A stretch of 64,000 nucleotides of DNA from Uranotaenia lowii (Eukaryota > Arthropoda > Insecta > Diptera > Culicidae): assembly GCF_029784155.1 (NCBI RefSeq), contig NC_073693.1, positions 233,383,102-233,447,101 on the forward strand. The letters run 5' to 3'. The position numbers and the translations under genes were made by a program. The notes under the pieces are model-generated. The model was given only the letters and a program-made list of their open reading frames with translations. It did not search any database and was not told the DNA's origin. How positions within the stretch are numbered: the stretch's first letter is position 1; each line of letters starts with the position of its first letter. Positions 10,723 through 22,752 of this stretch are shown piece by piece.

Positions 10723-13700
10723 TTAGTTAAAGTAACTTTCTATCTTGGTTCTTATGTATTGCTTCAGCTTTGTTTTAAATTTCTTGACATTCGTTTCTTC
10801 CCTGAGAGTTCCAGGAAGATTGTTGTAAACGTGTTTACTATAGTTGGGAAATGCTTTTCGAGCCATTTCAGTAGGCGGTCGATCAATTGTGAGGGCGGCC
10901 TGGTTACGAAGCGTGTATTCGTGGCTTGGTTGTTCGTACACAACATTGTGATGAGTTCGTTGGTCATAAAAGTGCGAGTGGATGATCGATGTTGCTTGAA
11001 GTTCTCTTAAAGCTTTTATTGGGAGCGTTGAGTTTAAAGCTTCTGAGTATAGGAGGCGTGTTGGGTACATCCAGGCGCTATCGGCTTCCACAGAATTCTG
11101 GCGACAAAACACTAGCGCCGAATGAGGGTTGACGGGTTGAGATCTAAGCTCGAGTTTGATTTTTCATACACACACATGCACCAGTGCAAATTGCATTGTG
11201 TGAGTGAAGTCACGCTTGATTTTCAAAGTATTAGTGTGATGATGTGCTTCCTCTCAAAGTTTGAATGCAAAGCTGCAATGCTTGTGTGAAAAGCTGCAAA
11301 GCTTGGATCCCATCTCGCAGGATGCCAGCACCATACACATAGTGTAGGTGACGCCAACGATTTGTTCGAAAAAACAACAGCCCGACTATCTTGATACTTG
11401 GAGATCTTTGGTACATCCTAGGCCGGTTGTGGACAGCTTTCAAACATCGATTTTGTGCAGCTTGGAGTTTTTTCAAATGGATATCCGCTGATGCACCCCA
11501 GATGAAAACTTGATATTGCAGCTTTGATTGGACGTATGCTTGGTACATCATGGCTAAATGTTTCCGTGGAACAAATCTCTTGATTTTCTACAACAAACCA
11601 CAGGTTGCACTAACTTCTTTATGTAGTTTCTCTATGTGCTGTGTCCATTTTAGTCTGTTGTCGATGTTGAGTCCTAGATATGTGAAGTTTTCTACTCTTT
11701 CAATTGGTATGAAGTCAACAGTCAGATCATCGTGTGATCTCCTGGATGTTGATACGATCATATACTTGGACTTCGCCAGATTTAAGGACAACAGGTTCTC
11801 GTCGAAATATTTCTGCAAAACTTTTAGGTCCTCATGCATGCTGTTCACTATTTGGTTCTCATCATTCCCAGTATAAAACAAAGAAGTGTCGTCGGCGAAT
11901 AAACGTGGTTTACCATTTAAATTGAGATTGGGCAGATCGTTGATATACACCAGGAAAAGGAGTGGACCTAGGTTACTGCCTTGGGGTATTCCAACTCTCA
12001 ACGATAGGTAACAGCTTCGAACTCCGTTTATAGACACATACTGGCTTCTATTGATAAGGAAACTTTTCAATAATTCTAGCGATATCCCCCTTATGCCATA
12101 GAAAGCTAATTTTTCGAGTAACATTTCGTGGTCTATAGTATCAAATGCCTTTTTAAGGTCGAGGAAAAGAAGTCCAACATGATTTTTTGATCCAACGATT
12201 TGTATACATCTAAGAAGAGTTCGCAAGTAGCTGATGCCGTGCTAGATCCTTCTCGAAATCCATATTGGCAATCGTATAGAACGTTTTGGTTCTTGAAAAA
12301 CGTCGTAATCCTCGAAACCAATAGTTGTTCTAGGATTTTGCTGAGGGCTGGCAGAACTGAAATCGGCCGGTAGTTGTTCACATCGACTTTGGACCCCGCT
12401 TTGTGGATCGGTGTGACTTTGGCGACCTTCAAACAGTCCGGATATTTTCCAGTACATAGACTTTCATTGAAAACATCCCGCATTAATTTAGAGAAGAAGC
12501 TAAAATGGGTTTTGATGAAGTGTGTAGGTATTCCATCAGGTCCAGCACTTTTCATCGAGTCAAGTTCTCGAATCTTCAAGATTACTTCTTGATCGGTAGC
12601 CGGTTGCAAAAATATAGAATTTCGCAGATGTGACAAGGTTCCAAATCGATTTGGATTCCGCTGACTCGTAATGGTGGAGGCAAGCTGGGGTCCTATGCTG
12701 CTAAAGAAGGTATTGAAGGTATCGGCGACAGTCTTCTCATTACTTATCATGTTTCCATCTACTGAAAGTTTAAGTGTATCATGCTGCTTGGATCTGTTTC
12801 CGGATAAATTATTAAGACATTTCCAAATATTTTTGCAGTTTGAGTTACTAAGCAAATTACAATTGTAAGCTTTTTTCGCATTTTGTTTACACCAGTTTAG
12901 TTTTCTTGATGCGTGCTGTAATAAGTTACGAGTGTTTTCATCGACTGGATTTCTTTTATATTTAGCGTAGAATTTATCTTTAATTTTCATCCATTCCCAA
13001 ACATCAACCGTCATCCACGGGCATATTCCTTTCACTTTGGCATGAACTTTGAAGGTCGTCGAACATTGGACCTTAAGTTCTTGGTATAATATTATTATTT
13101 TCGCAAGGAGTTCTTCTGCAGAATCAGCTCTAAGGTTATAGGCTTTCTCTGCAAACAGCTGGTTGAGCATCGAGTTGTTTACAAGGACTTTTTCAAGTTT
13201 GCGGGCGAAAACCTTTTTTTTTCAAGGATATCGAAGAGATGATAATGCAGTGGTCGCTTATGTCTGAACAAATAGTTTCATTTACAACATTGGGACGATT
13301 TCGGAGCAGACTACATGATCTAGGATATTATTACTAGCAGGTCTTGTTGTACAGGAATTCGTAACTTGAAAATTGAAGCAATTTAATAGATCCAAGTATT
13401 CGACTGTATCTGGGTTGGAAGGTTTATTTGTTGGTATATTCATGTCTCCTACTATGACACATGAAGAAGTTGAACCGTTATCGGACAGTATGGCTTCCAA
13501 ATTTTCAAAAAAGTGGGTTACATTGGTTGAGGGTGGTCTGTAGATAGCGTGGATATCCATTTTTCCTTCACTTATTTGCAAGCGAACGTGAATGTGATGA
13601 TATCCACCAAGATGTATATTATTTTTTTCATCACAGTCTATTCCATCCTTCACGTATACAGCTATTCCTCCTCCTGCACTATTTTCCCGACATGAAAAGA

Positions 13701-13950
13701 AGGCCTTATAACCAGGCAAATGGGCTTGTTTGGTGCGCTCATGCTTTAACCAAGTTTCTCCTAAGACAACAACGTGAATTTCTTCGGCAATCTGGTTCAA
13801 CAATAACTTTATATTATCAAACTTATCAGGATTGTTGATACCTCTTGCATTAAGCTGGAGAATTTTTAAAGAAAAACGACTTGATTTATTACTATTTTTA
13901 TTTAATTCTTCGATTGTATTATATAAATAGTTTTTAGATGTAATATTCAT
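10723..13950 (-). pseudogene. Retrotransposon ORF2 (endonuclease-reverse transcriptase), disrupted
   Basis: The start is the ATG at 13950. The N-terminal AP-like endonuclease shows LNARG, GETW, IYRPPS and GDMN, and the SDH motif is readable near 13250 only in another frame. The reverse transcriptase follows with SAGPDGIP, NYRPISVLP, a DLKKAFD motif, GIPQGS and the catalytic FADD (about 11.9 kb), then a thumb and a typical C-terminal tail ending at 10723. Full length would be roughly 1,075 codons. I see a frameshift near 13290, a second at an A9 run (13211-13219), a third at an A6 run near 12183, an in-frame TAG near 11590 and another frame change between 11231 and 11112. The element therefore cannot make the enzyme from this copy. 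Confidence 0.85.
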
Positions 13951-13992
13951 GATTTATTAAATGATTTTACATAGAACGGCAGTGGCTGGAAG

Positions 13993-15111
13993 CTAATTCT
14001 GCATATGATGACGCTTTGGCGACGACATGGCAAACGATGATGTACTAGAGAAGTTCAGTGCACGCTTTTTTGATTCCATCAGCTTCACCAAATCCTGCTT
14101 CGAGCTTACTTTTTCAACTCTTGCACCATCTGTTCTTCTAATCAGAATTTTTCCATCTCGTCCCGGCCATACGTATTTAATTCCCATACCTTCTTGCAGC
14201 TTTCTGGTTTCATTAAGCAGATCCTTTCCAAAAGCTGTCATTTCATCACGCATTGTAACAATTTCGGAGGATTGGTTGAATATGTGTCCCACCGATGATG
14301 TTTTAAGTACTCCATGAGCACGCTTTTTGTCGAACAAATTGTTTTTAGTTTCTTCCGAGTTGAAAACAACCAATATTGGAGGTATACTGCTGGACGATTT
14401 GCTTCCTACTAGACGTCTCGCATTTACTATCTCATTTTCTTCTATATTGCAGCCTACAGCCACTCCCATTTGCTGAATGAGAGCACGAGGGTTTTCTTCT
14501 TCTGTTATGGGAACACCCAGGACAATTGCGTTACGAGATAGCTCCTTACGATTTATGCGATCAAGTTCTACCTCAAGCACATCTATTCGTTCCGAGCGAG
14601 GCCCGTTTTGCTCTTTGCAAGTGACTATTTCCATTTTAAGCTCTTGGTTTTAAGTTCTCAATGCTACTAGTTCCAGTTTAAATTCCTCAAATCCTTTGCT
14701 TATCTGGTCGAATTTTTCGGCTAAGAATTCTTGCGAAGATTCTATGTGTCTATTTGTTTCGAGTAATTCTCCTATTTGTTGCCTAGACTGCTCGAGTGCG
14801 ATGCGAACATTTGCGGATTCTTGTCGCGATTCCCTTACTGATTGCCCTAATGAACGTAACTCCTCAATAATTTGATTATAATCTCCTTGCTGTTGGGTTC
14901 TGGGTAATGAGTGTTGTTCAAAACATTCTGGTGAACAGTAAAAAGCTTTTTTTCTAGCCCGCGCAATAGCATTTCCACGAATTTGTTTACATCGGAAATG
15001 AACAGATCGGTTACATGATACACACTCGATAACGCGCATTGGATCTTTTTCCGTTGAACCACACATGTAGCATATGATTGCGCTATCGTCATCATCATCA
15101 TTGAAATTCAT
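13993..15111 (-). pseudogene. Retrotransposon ORF1 (PHD finger + coiled coil), one internal stop
   Basis: The probable start is the ATG at 15111, since upstream in-frame sequence has only a GTG at 15225. The product begins with an Asp-rich stretch, then a zinc-binding PHD-like finger (CYMC, CVSC, HFRC, CSPEC; about residues 13-65), then a Gln/Glu-rich coiled coil, then a globular region beginning near NAIVLGVPI that resembles the RNA-binding domain of non-LTR ORF1 proteins. ORF1 proteins bind element RNA and act as nucleic-acid chaperones. An in-frame TAA at 14652-14650 falls within the coiled coil; the same frame continues to the natural stop at 13995-13993. ORF2 starts 42 bases later. Confidence 0.8.
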
Positions 15112-15811
15112 ATTTGTACACCTTTTTAACTTTGAAGAGATTTTGGCAACCCTGTTAGCATAAATCTGTCCGTGAGATGAAGCGTCGCGACGGATTCGGC
15201 GGCGCGCAATATTATCTTTTCTCACGTCTCACTTGTTGACAATCGATCGAGACGAACCAAAACAATGGACGATCTACGACGGTGTAAGTTTGTTCGGGTT
15301 TTTCAAGTGATTTTGTGCATAAATACCTGCTATTTATGTACGTTTACCAAGCCGATTCGAGTTTTCCGGGACCCCAGGTATGCCAAGCGATTCCACAAAG
15401 CGGCCAAGTATATTACGGGTATGTTTTCGATAGTTATTTTTTGTATTTTCTTGAGCGCCTTTAAGATTGAGCATCCGATGACTTCACTTCTTCTTCTTGC
15501 AAAGCAATATATATTCGCGATTTGAATGTCTATTCGTTTATCAATGTATCAGGTATCAGAATGGGAGTAGGCTTAATGGCGGCACGTTATCCAAACATAC
15601 GGGAAAATTGTGCCTAGCCTTTTTTTTAATCCAAGATTTCATCATTTACCTGAGAAACCTGAAAAACCTATAAAAGGAAGAAATAAATTCAATCTATTTA
15701 AGATGGCATAAAGCCTTTCCACTAGGGATTATTAGCATTAAAGCCCTTTTCTACATTTGGTAAGGAATGATAGCATGTCTTTTAAGTTTAATTTCTTAAA
15801 CTCAGATTCGC

Positions 15812-16137
15812 TTATAGCGTAAGATCCCAGAGTACAAAACGTAGTCTGGCAAATGAGGGACAGTTACATATAATATGGAAGGGATCTTCCACATCTGATT
15901 CACAACTACCACATACTGGAGATTCAGCACGCTGAATGTTGTGCATGTGATAGTTGAGTTTACAATGACCGGAGAGTGCTCTGATCAGGATGCTGCAATG
16001 AGATTTACTTAAAGTTAACAAGTAACTCGATATGATTGGAGATGGTTTCTCTAAAAATAATTTCGTTTGGCGACAAGTGTCCAACTCTTCCCAGTATCGT
16101 TTGTGCTGGTTAGAGGACCAAGTTTGAATTTGGCTGG
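15812..16137 (-). pseudogene. 3' end of an I/R1-like retrotransposon ORF2 (5'-truncated)
   Basis: The minus strand encodes a C-terminal ORF2 segment with the pattern C-G-S-C ... H-I-I-C-N-C-P-S-F preceded by GHCKLNYH, the zinc-knuckle tail typical of I-, R1- and LOA-type elements. The frame is open from the truncation point at 16137 to the stop at 15812, and the RT core is missing. Its break coincides exactly with the start of the right 177-bp direct repeat, so this is the 5'-truncated edge of an insertion. Its 3' UTR continues toward about 15550. Confidence 0.7.
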
Positions 16138-16315
16138 AATCAATCCAACGTAAAATTAGAGTGGAGTTATGAGGAGTTTTTTTAATCTCTAGTTGAAGTT
16201 ATAAAATTCAAAATATTTGTCGTTTTTCGCAACTCAATTCCATGTAAAAAATTTCAACTTTATTCCAAATCACAAATTTTTATTAGATAAAGTGTAAAAT
16301 ATGCCTAACAAAAAT
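16138..16315 (+). repeat. Right 177-bp direct repeat flanking the retrotransposon block
   Basis: Same-orientation copy of 10039-10215, about 95% identical by eye, starting immediately after the truncated I-like ORF and ending ATGCCTAACAAAAAT. Sequence beyond it diverges from that beyond the left copy. Confidence 0.85.
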
Positions 16316-18908
16316 CTTTGCGAATTTTTCAAAAAATATTCAATCTTTTCTTAACATTTCTTTGAGAACTCCAAAACGGGTAAACTTAAGACTATCATTT
16401 TTATGGTTTCATTTAGCTTGAAAATGCCGGAACACGATGAAATATTTGAATCGATAATTATGAGCGCTTCAAAAACCGACTTTTACAGGAAAATGTTTTT
16501 AGTGTTAGATGACCGCACTAGTCAAAAGGGCCGCACTAGTCAAAAGGGAATCATATTTTTTCACCCATACCTTTAACAACACATTTTTTGCTAGGATGCA
16601 AAGGTGACCTCGGTCTTAATGCACATAATTGATCTTTCACCCCTTTCTCTCTTTTCCAAACTATCTATTGACTACTAGGATGTGGCCGGCGCCATTATTG
16701 ATAATCAAAGATAGAAAGAGCATCATTTTTGGGCATTGTGAATGCACTGCCAATCCCCGGCAGTGACCTTATTTTAAAAATTTATGGCCTCCGTCAATCA
16801 CGAAGTGGCAACCATTGGCGATGTGGAACTAGTTCTAGTTCTAGTGAGCCACGCCAACGATCATGGAATTCGAAATGTATTTACCTTCATTAAAATTAAA
16901 TTATTAAAAAAATTCTACGAACACTGGATCATCCATTGTTCTATAAATTGTAATAATCATTTCGGGTTTAATGATTTAAGATGGATGTTAGTAGTACGAC
17001 CGAAGAGAATTCCCAAGGGACTAGACGGACAATATCGACCTCGCGGCTTTTCGATCCTTCTTTTATCTGTGCAAAAAAAATTCCAAACATATATAAAAAA
17101 AATCTAATAAAATATTTTTATTCTTCAATTGGTAATATTATTAAAATCCGAATTATATTTGTTTACACAACACTGGCAAATCGCCTAATCCAATACTCAA
17201 TATTTTTCGAATCATACATAACAGACACGGTATAAATATACAAGGTAACGGTGCCAAAAAAAAATTTGAACTGACGCCGTCAACTTGCCTTGATGACCGT
17301 CGTTTGAAAAATAACATTCGTCACGCGAACAGAAATCCATGACGATAGTCAAGCTTTTGCAGTCTCTTGAAGCTTGACTAGTAGTCGAATGAGATTTGAA
17401 ACGTGATGATGAAAGAAAATCAGCACCATGTCAACTGTGATGTTTGAAAAATGTATGCTCTGGTTAGTAGTCAATCAAGCTAAGCTAAAAAATAATCGAT
17501 ATATGCTTTAAAACTCGAAGTTGTAGGAATCTATAGTCAGATGAGATAAGTCACTTCATCAATAAATCGAGTTCATAGAAACGTGAATCACAAACTAAAT
17601 TACATTAAAAAATTTGTCCGTCTACCCTATCCCTAAATTATTTGCTCAAAACATGTTGTGTAATGCATTCTACCTGACATACCTAGAAGCATACAAACTT
17701 TTCACTTTCCTACTTTGGTCCGAATAGAACCGTCAAAAACCCAGGTTTGACAGGAAAGACAACAAAGAAATATGTGCTCATATATTTTGGGCTATTATTA
17801 TTCCTAACGAGAGAGAAAATATGTATAAACCTAGCTAGGAGAAGTTACAATCCAAAAGGGTAGAACATATCTTTATTTTGTAGAAACAATGAAGTTTTAA
17901 AGTCCCTGAAAGAAAATTGTTTCTAGTGTCACAAACTTCACCGATCGTGTAAAGGATGAATGTAGCCCTTTTGAAATCAATGTCATCAAAACAGGACAAT
18001 GTTGCAAATGTTGTTCCCTATTCTTTTGCTTAGCTGCTTGTTATTGATGCAATTTTGCTGCAGCTCTTCAGTTGCTCTGACACGAAACACAACTTTGTTG
18101 GTAGGTACCACGGAAAAACTTTCACGAATCAAAGTCACGCGAAGTTTCCGAGAATTGACCGGTCAATGCAATGGCCAATGGCCACTGGAGCGGCGATGTT
18201 TTACAACACAAGTTTCTATTTATGTTTTTTGCTGAACATGAGAATTTGAGTGGAGAGAGATGGGAGGACTGAGCTACTTTTATTTCCGATAAGTAATAAA
18301 CTGTGGGTAAAATTTATTCAGCGGTGACGAAACACAACCCTCTTTTATTGATCCTTGGATGTTTGGGGCAGGTCGTGAGAACTAATTTTATTCCTTCGGA
18401 CTCGACTGAAGAATGGACGAAATGAGGTGAGAAAAAGTATAGTTGATCCAACAATATCCCGTTTGTATTTTATTATAAAGCTGGTGAGTTTTCGACCATC
18501 TGTAAATATTTAACATTTAATTTGTCGTTCAAGGCAACATGAAAATGATGAATAGAACTAAATTAATTGAACTTATGTATTCAACTCTTAATATAGTACC
18601 AAGCAAACATGAAATCGTATCAGAAATGATAACTTAAGTCGTTTACGATCGTGTTGCAAATCGCAATTCCAACTGCATAGTGAAAAGATCGTATAAAATG
18701 TCGTTCTAAGTCAGTTTCAATCGGACATGGTAGGAAGTCCGCCATGTTTGTAAATTTTGAAATGATTTTGCTCCCACGCGGGCTTCAAGTGAGAAAATCA
18801 TCGTCATATTCACTCTGCAACCAGCAGTGCATCCAGATGGCTTGAAATCAGATGGGAATTGAGTAATATTGAACAATGAGAGAATTGGAAAATATTGTCG
18901 CTCGCAAC
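16316..18908. other. Non-coding stretch with a short tandem repeat
   Basis: CCGCACTAGTCAAAAGGG occurs twice in tandem at about 16513-16548. Elsewhere there are only short frames. One at 17999-18235 begins with a hydrophobic Leu/Cys-rich run like a signal peptide, but nothing else supports a gene. Confidence 0.5.
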
Positions 18909-19005
18909 GATTTGGAGGCTATGAGAGCAAAATCTCGCGCTAGTTTGCTAGTTTACTAGGTACGAATAAGGTGTCGGATAACGCGCAATTGGTGTAGTTT
19001 TCACA
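18909..19005 (+). repeat. Direct repeat, intact copy (paralogous empty site)
   Basis: It starts GATTTGGAGGCTATGAGAGC and includes GTCGGATAACGCGCAATT. The same sequence occurs at 19257-19295 and resumes at 21257-21330, where the copy is split by the hAT-like element. The origin of the repeat is unknown. Confidence 0.65.
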
Positions 19006-19295
19006 AGCGCTTGAAATCAAGGGAGAATTTTTTGCATTTGGAGTGGTAATGATCAAAATTCCACAACTGATTCACAAATTGCAACAATTTGCAACAATGA
19101 GCACATTTTCACTCTCTTTGAGCACTGGTTTCTCTCATTTGAACTCAAACCTTCTAATTTTCTCTAACAAATTGCCACAAATTACCACAAATTCAATCAT
19201 TGGCTGCACAATTTGTGTGATCATTGACGGATTTTCTCCCTTCATTTCAGCTCCCCGATTTGGAGGCTATGAGAGCAAAATCATGCGCTCTCTTG

Positions 19296-21256
19296 CAGGC
19301 CCGTGCGAAGGAAACATCCATGGGGGGGGTTTTCGAATTTTAAATTTAGCTAGAAATAATAACAACACCAAAAATGCACAATAAATCCGATAAGTCATTG
19401 AAAAAATATTCAAAATTATGTCGTTCCATGTTTTGTTGTAAATGTATAAAAAATAAAGCACTTCAAAAAACAGATTTTTTTCTTTAAAGTTGCTACTTGT
19501 AATCATTTTTGAAACTTTTCATAGATGAACTGAAATTATGATCGATTCAAAAAAGATGATTGAAAACAATAAAAATAAGTGAAACGTTTATAAATTTTAA
19601 AATGCCTATCATATAGTTTAGAATTTTAAACTCTGAAATATTTCTTCGCTGCCAATTAAGATACTGAGTTGTGACAAGGTCTTGTTTTTCGAAATTGTGT
19701 TTTTCTTAATGAAATATATTGAATATTTTGTTTTCAGAAAACAAAAATTCAGAATTAAAAAACAAATACAAACTTATTATTAAATATTAAAAAATTAAAA
19801 TCGTTCTTTCACAATTTATTTGAAAATTTAAAAAAAACTATACAATAAAATTCGGTGAAGTTATTCTAAAAATACAAACGAGATATGAAGTTCAAACACA
19901 TTATCTTTAGGAAGAATTTTTTTAAATTAAACTGTTTACGATTTCGAAAATGAATTCATAGGATTCAATTGATAACTAAAGAAAACAGCATTTTATGCCT
20001 TTGTTAATTTGGTAAATTTCGAATTTTCCAGAAATTTCCTAATTTTTTTGAATCTTTATTCTTAACACAGATTTTGTCAATCACTTCTAGTTTTGGTGAT
20101 ACAGAGTTTATAAGTTTTAAAATCAATCAGTATTTAGTTAAATTAATCATTGATAACTGATGACCTAAGAAATCTACATGAAGAACAAACACTGACTCTG
20201 AATTTGTTTATTTTATTTGACTAAGAAGAAAAAAATATTCTGACCATGTTGATGATGAATAATCTATTTAAAATTAATAAATTCAACAATTTTTAAAAAT
20301 TAAACAAATATCATAACAATACAAAGGTTTCATTTAATTAAACACAACAAAAATTGAGAACTGCTGTTTTGAGCCTGCAAAATTATCTGTTGTTGCTAAT
20401 ATCTAAAATTCAATTTACGTTGAAACTTTTTTTAAAAAAAATTAAATTAAGTTTTAAAACAGAAACTTGTCTAACTTTTTTCGCAGAAGTCAAAATAACT
20501 TGCAGTCTTGGAAAAAGTTGGTAATTAAATTTAAACTTTCATTGAATTTTTTTTCTTAAAGTTTTAAAAATTCTCTAAGAAAAATTGAATTTTCTAATAT
20601 GATTTTTACACTTTTAAAAGTTATGTTAATTTTTTTTTAACCTTGTGTAATTCATAATAAACCTTTTGAATGTTGAGTTGAGTATTAGAAAAACAAAAAA
20701 AAACATAAAACAAAATTGAAGCTATAATTTGTTTCTTGTAGGACATATATAATAAGTAGAAAAAAAAGTAATGCCGCTTTTCAATAATCAAAATGATTAA
20801 TAATAAAATTGAAGTTAAAGTTTTTTTTTTTGGCTAATTCTGATGACTTTCGCAAGTATCAAACGCCTGTCACATTACTACCGATTTGTCGACATGTAAT
20901 GTAAGTATTCGATGAATGAATTTTGTTAGCTTCAAACTCTGAGTTTAGTTGGTTACACTTCTTAACAAACCCATTCCTTATACAATCCAGTTTTGTGTCA
21001 AGATTTGAGTTTCAATACAGATGGACTATTGAAACTCAAACTGAAACTTACAATTAAACATTAGTATCAATTTGTAAACGTCTAAAAATTAAATTAGTTG
21101 GGCCTTGAGTACTTTAGCATTAAATTCCGCCGGAGGCGAGAAAATTTTCTGACCTATACGGCAAATTCCTTTCTTGAACTAAAAAAATTTGCTTGAAAAA
21201 AATCTCCATGGGGGGGGGGTTTAACCCCTAAAACCCCCCCCGTTCGCACGGCCTTG
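19296..21256. mobile_element. Non-autonomous hAT-like element, G-tract family, copy 1
   Basis: The left end is CAGGCCCGTGCGAAGG and the right end, reverse-complemented, CAAGGCCGTGCGAACGG. An exact 8-bp duplication CTCTCTTG flanks it (19288-19295 and 21257-21264). Long G/C tracts sit just inside both ends. The 1.96-kb interior is AT-rich with no transposase. A second copy lies at 37626-40203. It split one copy of a local direct repeat, whose intact partner is at 18909-19005. Confidence 0.85.
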
Positions 21257-21488
21257 CTCTCTTGCATTCTACTGCTATGTACGAAAAAGTTGTCGGATAC
21301 CGCGCAATTAGTATAGTTTTCGTCGCTTAAAAAAGAAATAAAATTTATGTATGTATATTGCCTCCACTTTGGTAGGAAAATGCTGTTTTTTTGACTTTCA
21401 TACGATCTTTTCAAATGTATTTTGAAAGTATTTTAAAAAAAGCATAAGAATATACCTGTATGCATTGAAAAAATAGATATTTTCTACA

Positions 21489-21990
21489 TTTTTTTTATTT
21501 TTTTTTTTATTGAATTTTATATACAGATACATTTAAAATTTACATTTCCAGATTAACTTATGCGTTGTCTTGATTACTATTTCACTTATTTCACTTGATC
21601 ACTTTCTATTCTATTTTCATAACATATTTACATAATTTTGAAAATGAATCTGGAATAAATATGTATTATTTCATCTTGCTGAAAGTATTCGCGCTTTCAT
21701 TCCATTTATATCATTAGCTTCTCTGTCTTCCAATATATACGGAATACATCCTAGTGTTAACCATAATCCTGCTTTTAACTAATAATCCTTTTTCTTTATT
21801 GCATATTGGAATAAATCTTCGGCATCGTTAACATTTATTTTAAATTTTGTTTTCAACTCTTTGTTGAGCCATGTCCAAATTGTTTTTGATGCTACAGAGT
21901 CTTTTATTCTACGTAAGGTAGTGTCATTATTATTGCATAAATTACATTTATTGAGAAAAATATAGTTCAATTTATCAAATTGTTACTTTC
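21489..21990 (-). pseudogene. 5'-truncated non-LTR retrotransposon tail
   Basis: On the minus strand, codons from about 21970 to 21720 encode a C-terminal ORF2 piece with a CNLC zinc-knuckle start, a TIWTWL stretch and, after a stop at 21779, a further open run containing GLWLTLG. This resembles the extreme C-terminus of several non-LTR RT proteins. An AT-rich 3' UTR follows, ending in an A-rich tail (T-rich on the plus strand at 21489-21511). The 5' break is near 21990. A dead insertion, by truncation and by the internal stop. Confidence 0.6.
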
Positions 21991-22661
21991 ATTCTAAAAA
22001 TCAATCAAATAATAGTAGTTAAGTTTATCATATTTATAGTTGAATAATATCCAAAAATATATAAGCTTGTTAAAAAAAATTTAATTTAAAGACACTTTTA
22101 TTTTTGGTAGAACTAGATCAAAGTGTCGCAAAAAACAATTAGGTTTTTTACGTTTTTTATGTAGAATGTTTTTATGTAAGAATGTTTTTATGTAAGAATC
22201 TTATCACCAAATATTGAGTCAGCCTAAAATGTTAGAAAATGGTTGAGTGTTTTAACACCGAGACATAAATCCTCACTGACACGTTCCAAATTGAATCAGA
22301 ATTGCATTAATAATGATGTTGCAACATCAACCCTCTGTTAAAAAACATTCCGCACCCGAAGATACAGAGAACCTACGATAATTAATTGGATTTGCCGAAC
22401 GACGTCGAAGGGCAGCAAACATAGCAAAGGTTCCCAAAAGAAAAAGAAAAGAGAGTGGACAGTGCTGAATAATTGATATGTTTGTTACCGGTGTTGCCGG
22501 AGGAAAATCGGATTGTTTGTTTTGAAAAACATCATTCTATGTTTTGTTTATACTTCCCAAATACTTTCTGAAGAAGCCGCTTCCAATTAAGATGGTGAAT
22601 GGAAAATAAATGGATTTACTGCAATACACATATACTTTTCATAGACTTAAAATAACAAAAA

Positions 22662-22752
22662 GTTCACAAAAAAAAAAATCTTTATAAATTCAAAATATTG
22701 AAAGAAAGAACTCTTTCAATATTTTGAATTTATAAAGATTTTTTTTGTGAAC
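22662..22752. repeat. 91-bp near-perfect palindrome
   Basis: Starts GTTCACAAAAAAA and ends with its reverse complement TTTTTTTGTGAAC; arms of about 42 bases meet at a short GAAAGAAAGAACTC loop. A small foldback element or slippage-derived hairpin. No gene lies nearby. Confidence 0.75.

Larger units (their letters stand above)
10216..15600 (-). mobile_element. Broken near full-length CR1/L2-like non-LTR retrotransposon
   Basis: On the minus strand the order is 5' UTR (about 15.6-15.1 kb), ORF1 with PHD-type finger and coiled coil, ORF2 with AP-type endonuclease and reverse transcriptase, then a 3' UTR with a GGT/GGC-rich tract (10430-10530) and an A-rich end near 10216-10245. ORF architecture and the motifs YRPPS, PQGS and FADD place it in the CR1/L2/Jockey part of the non-LTR tree; the exact clade is uncertain. 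Several stops and frameshifts make it inactive. The left boundary may include the tail of the I-like element represented at 15812-16137. Confidence 0.8.

Noticed and set aside
10039..16315. LTR retrotransposon interpretation of the 177-bp direct repeats
   Set aside because: No TG...CA ends, no primer-binding site, and the interior is two minus-strand non-LTR elements without gag-pol order, protease or integrase.
17999..18235. 78-codon frame beginning with a hydrophobic, signal-peptide-like Leu/Cys run
   Set aside because: No homology I recognise, no splice sites or conserved features, and such runs arise easily from T-rich DNA.
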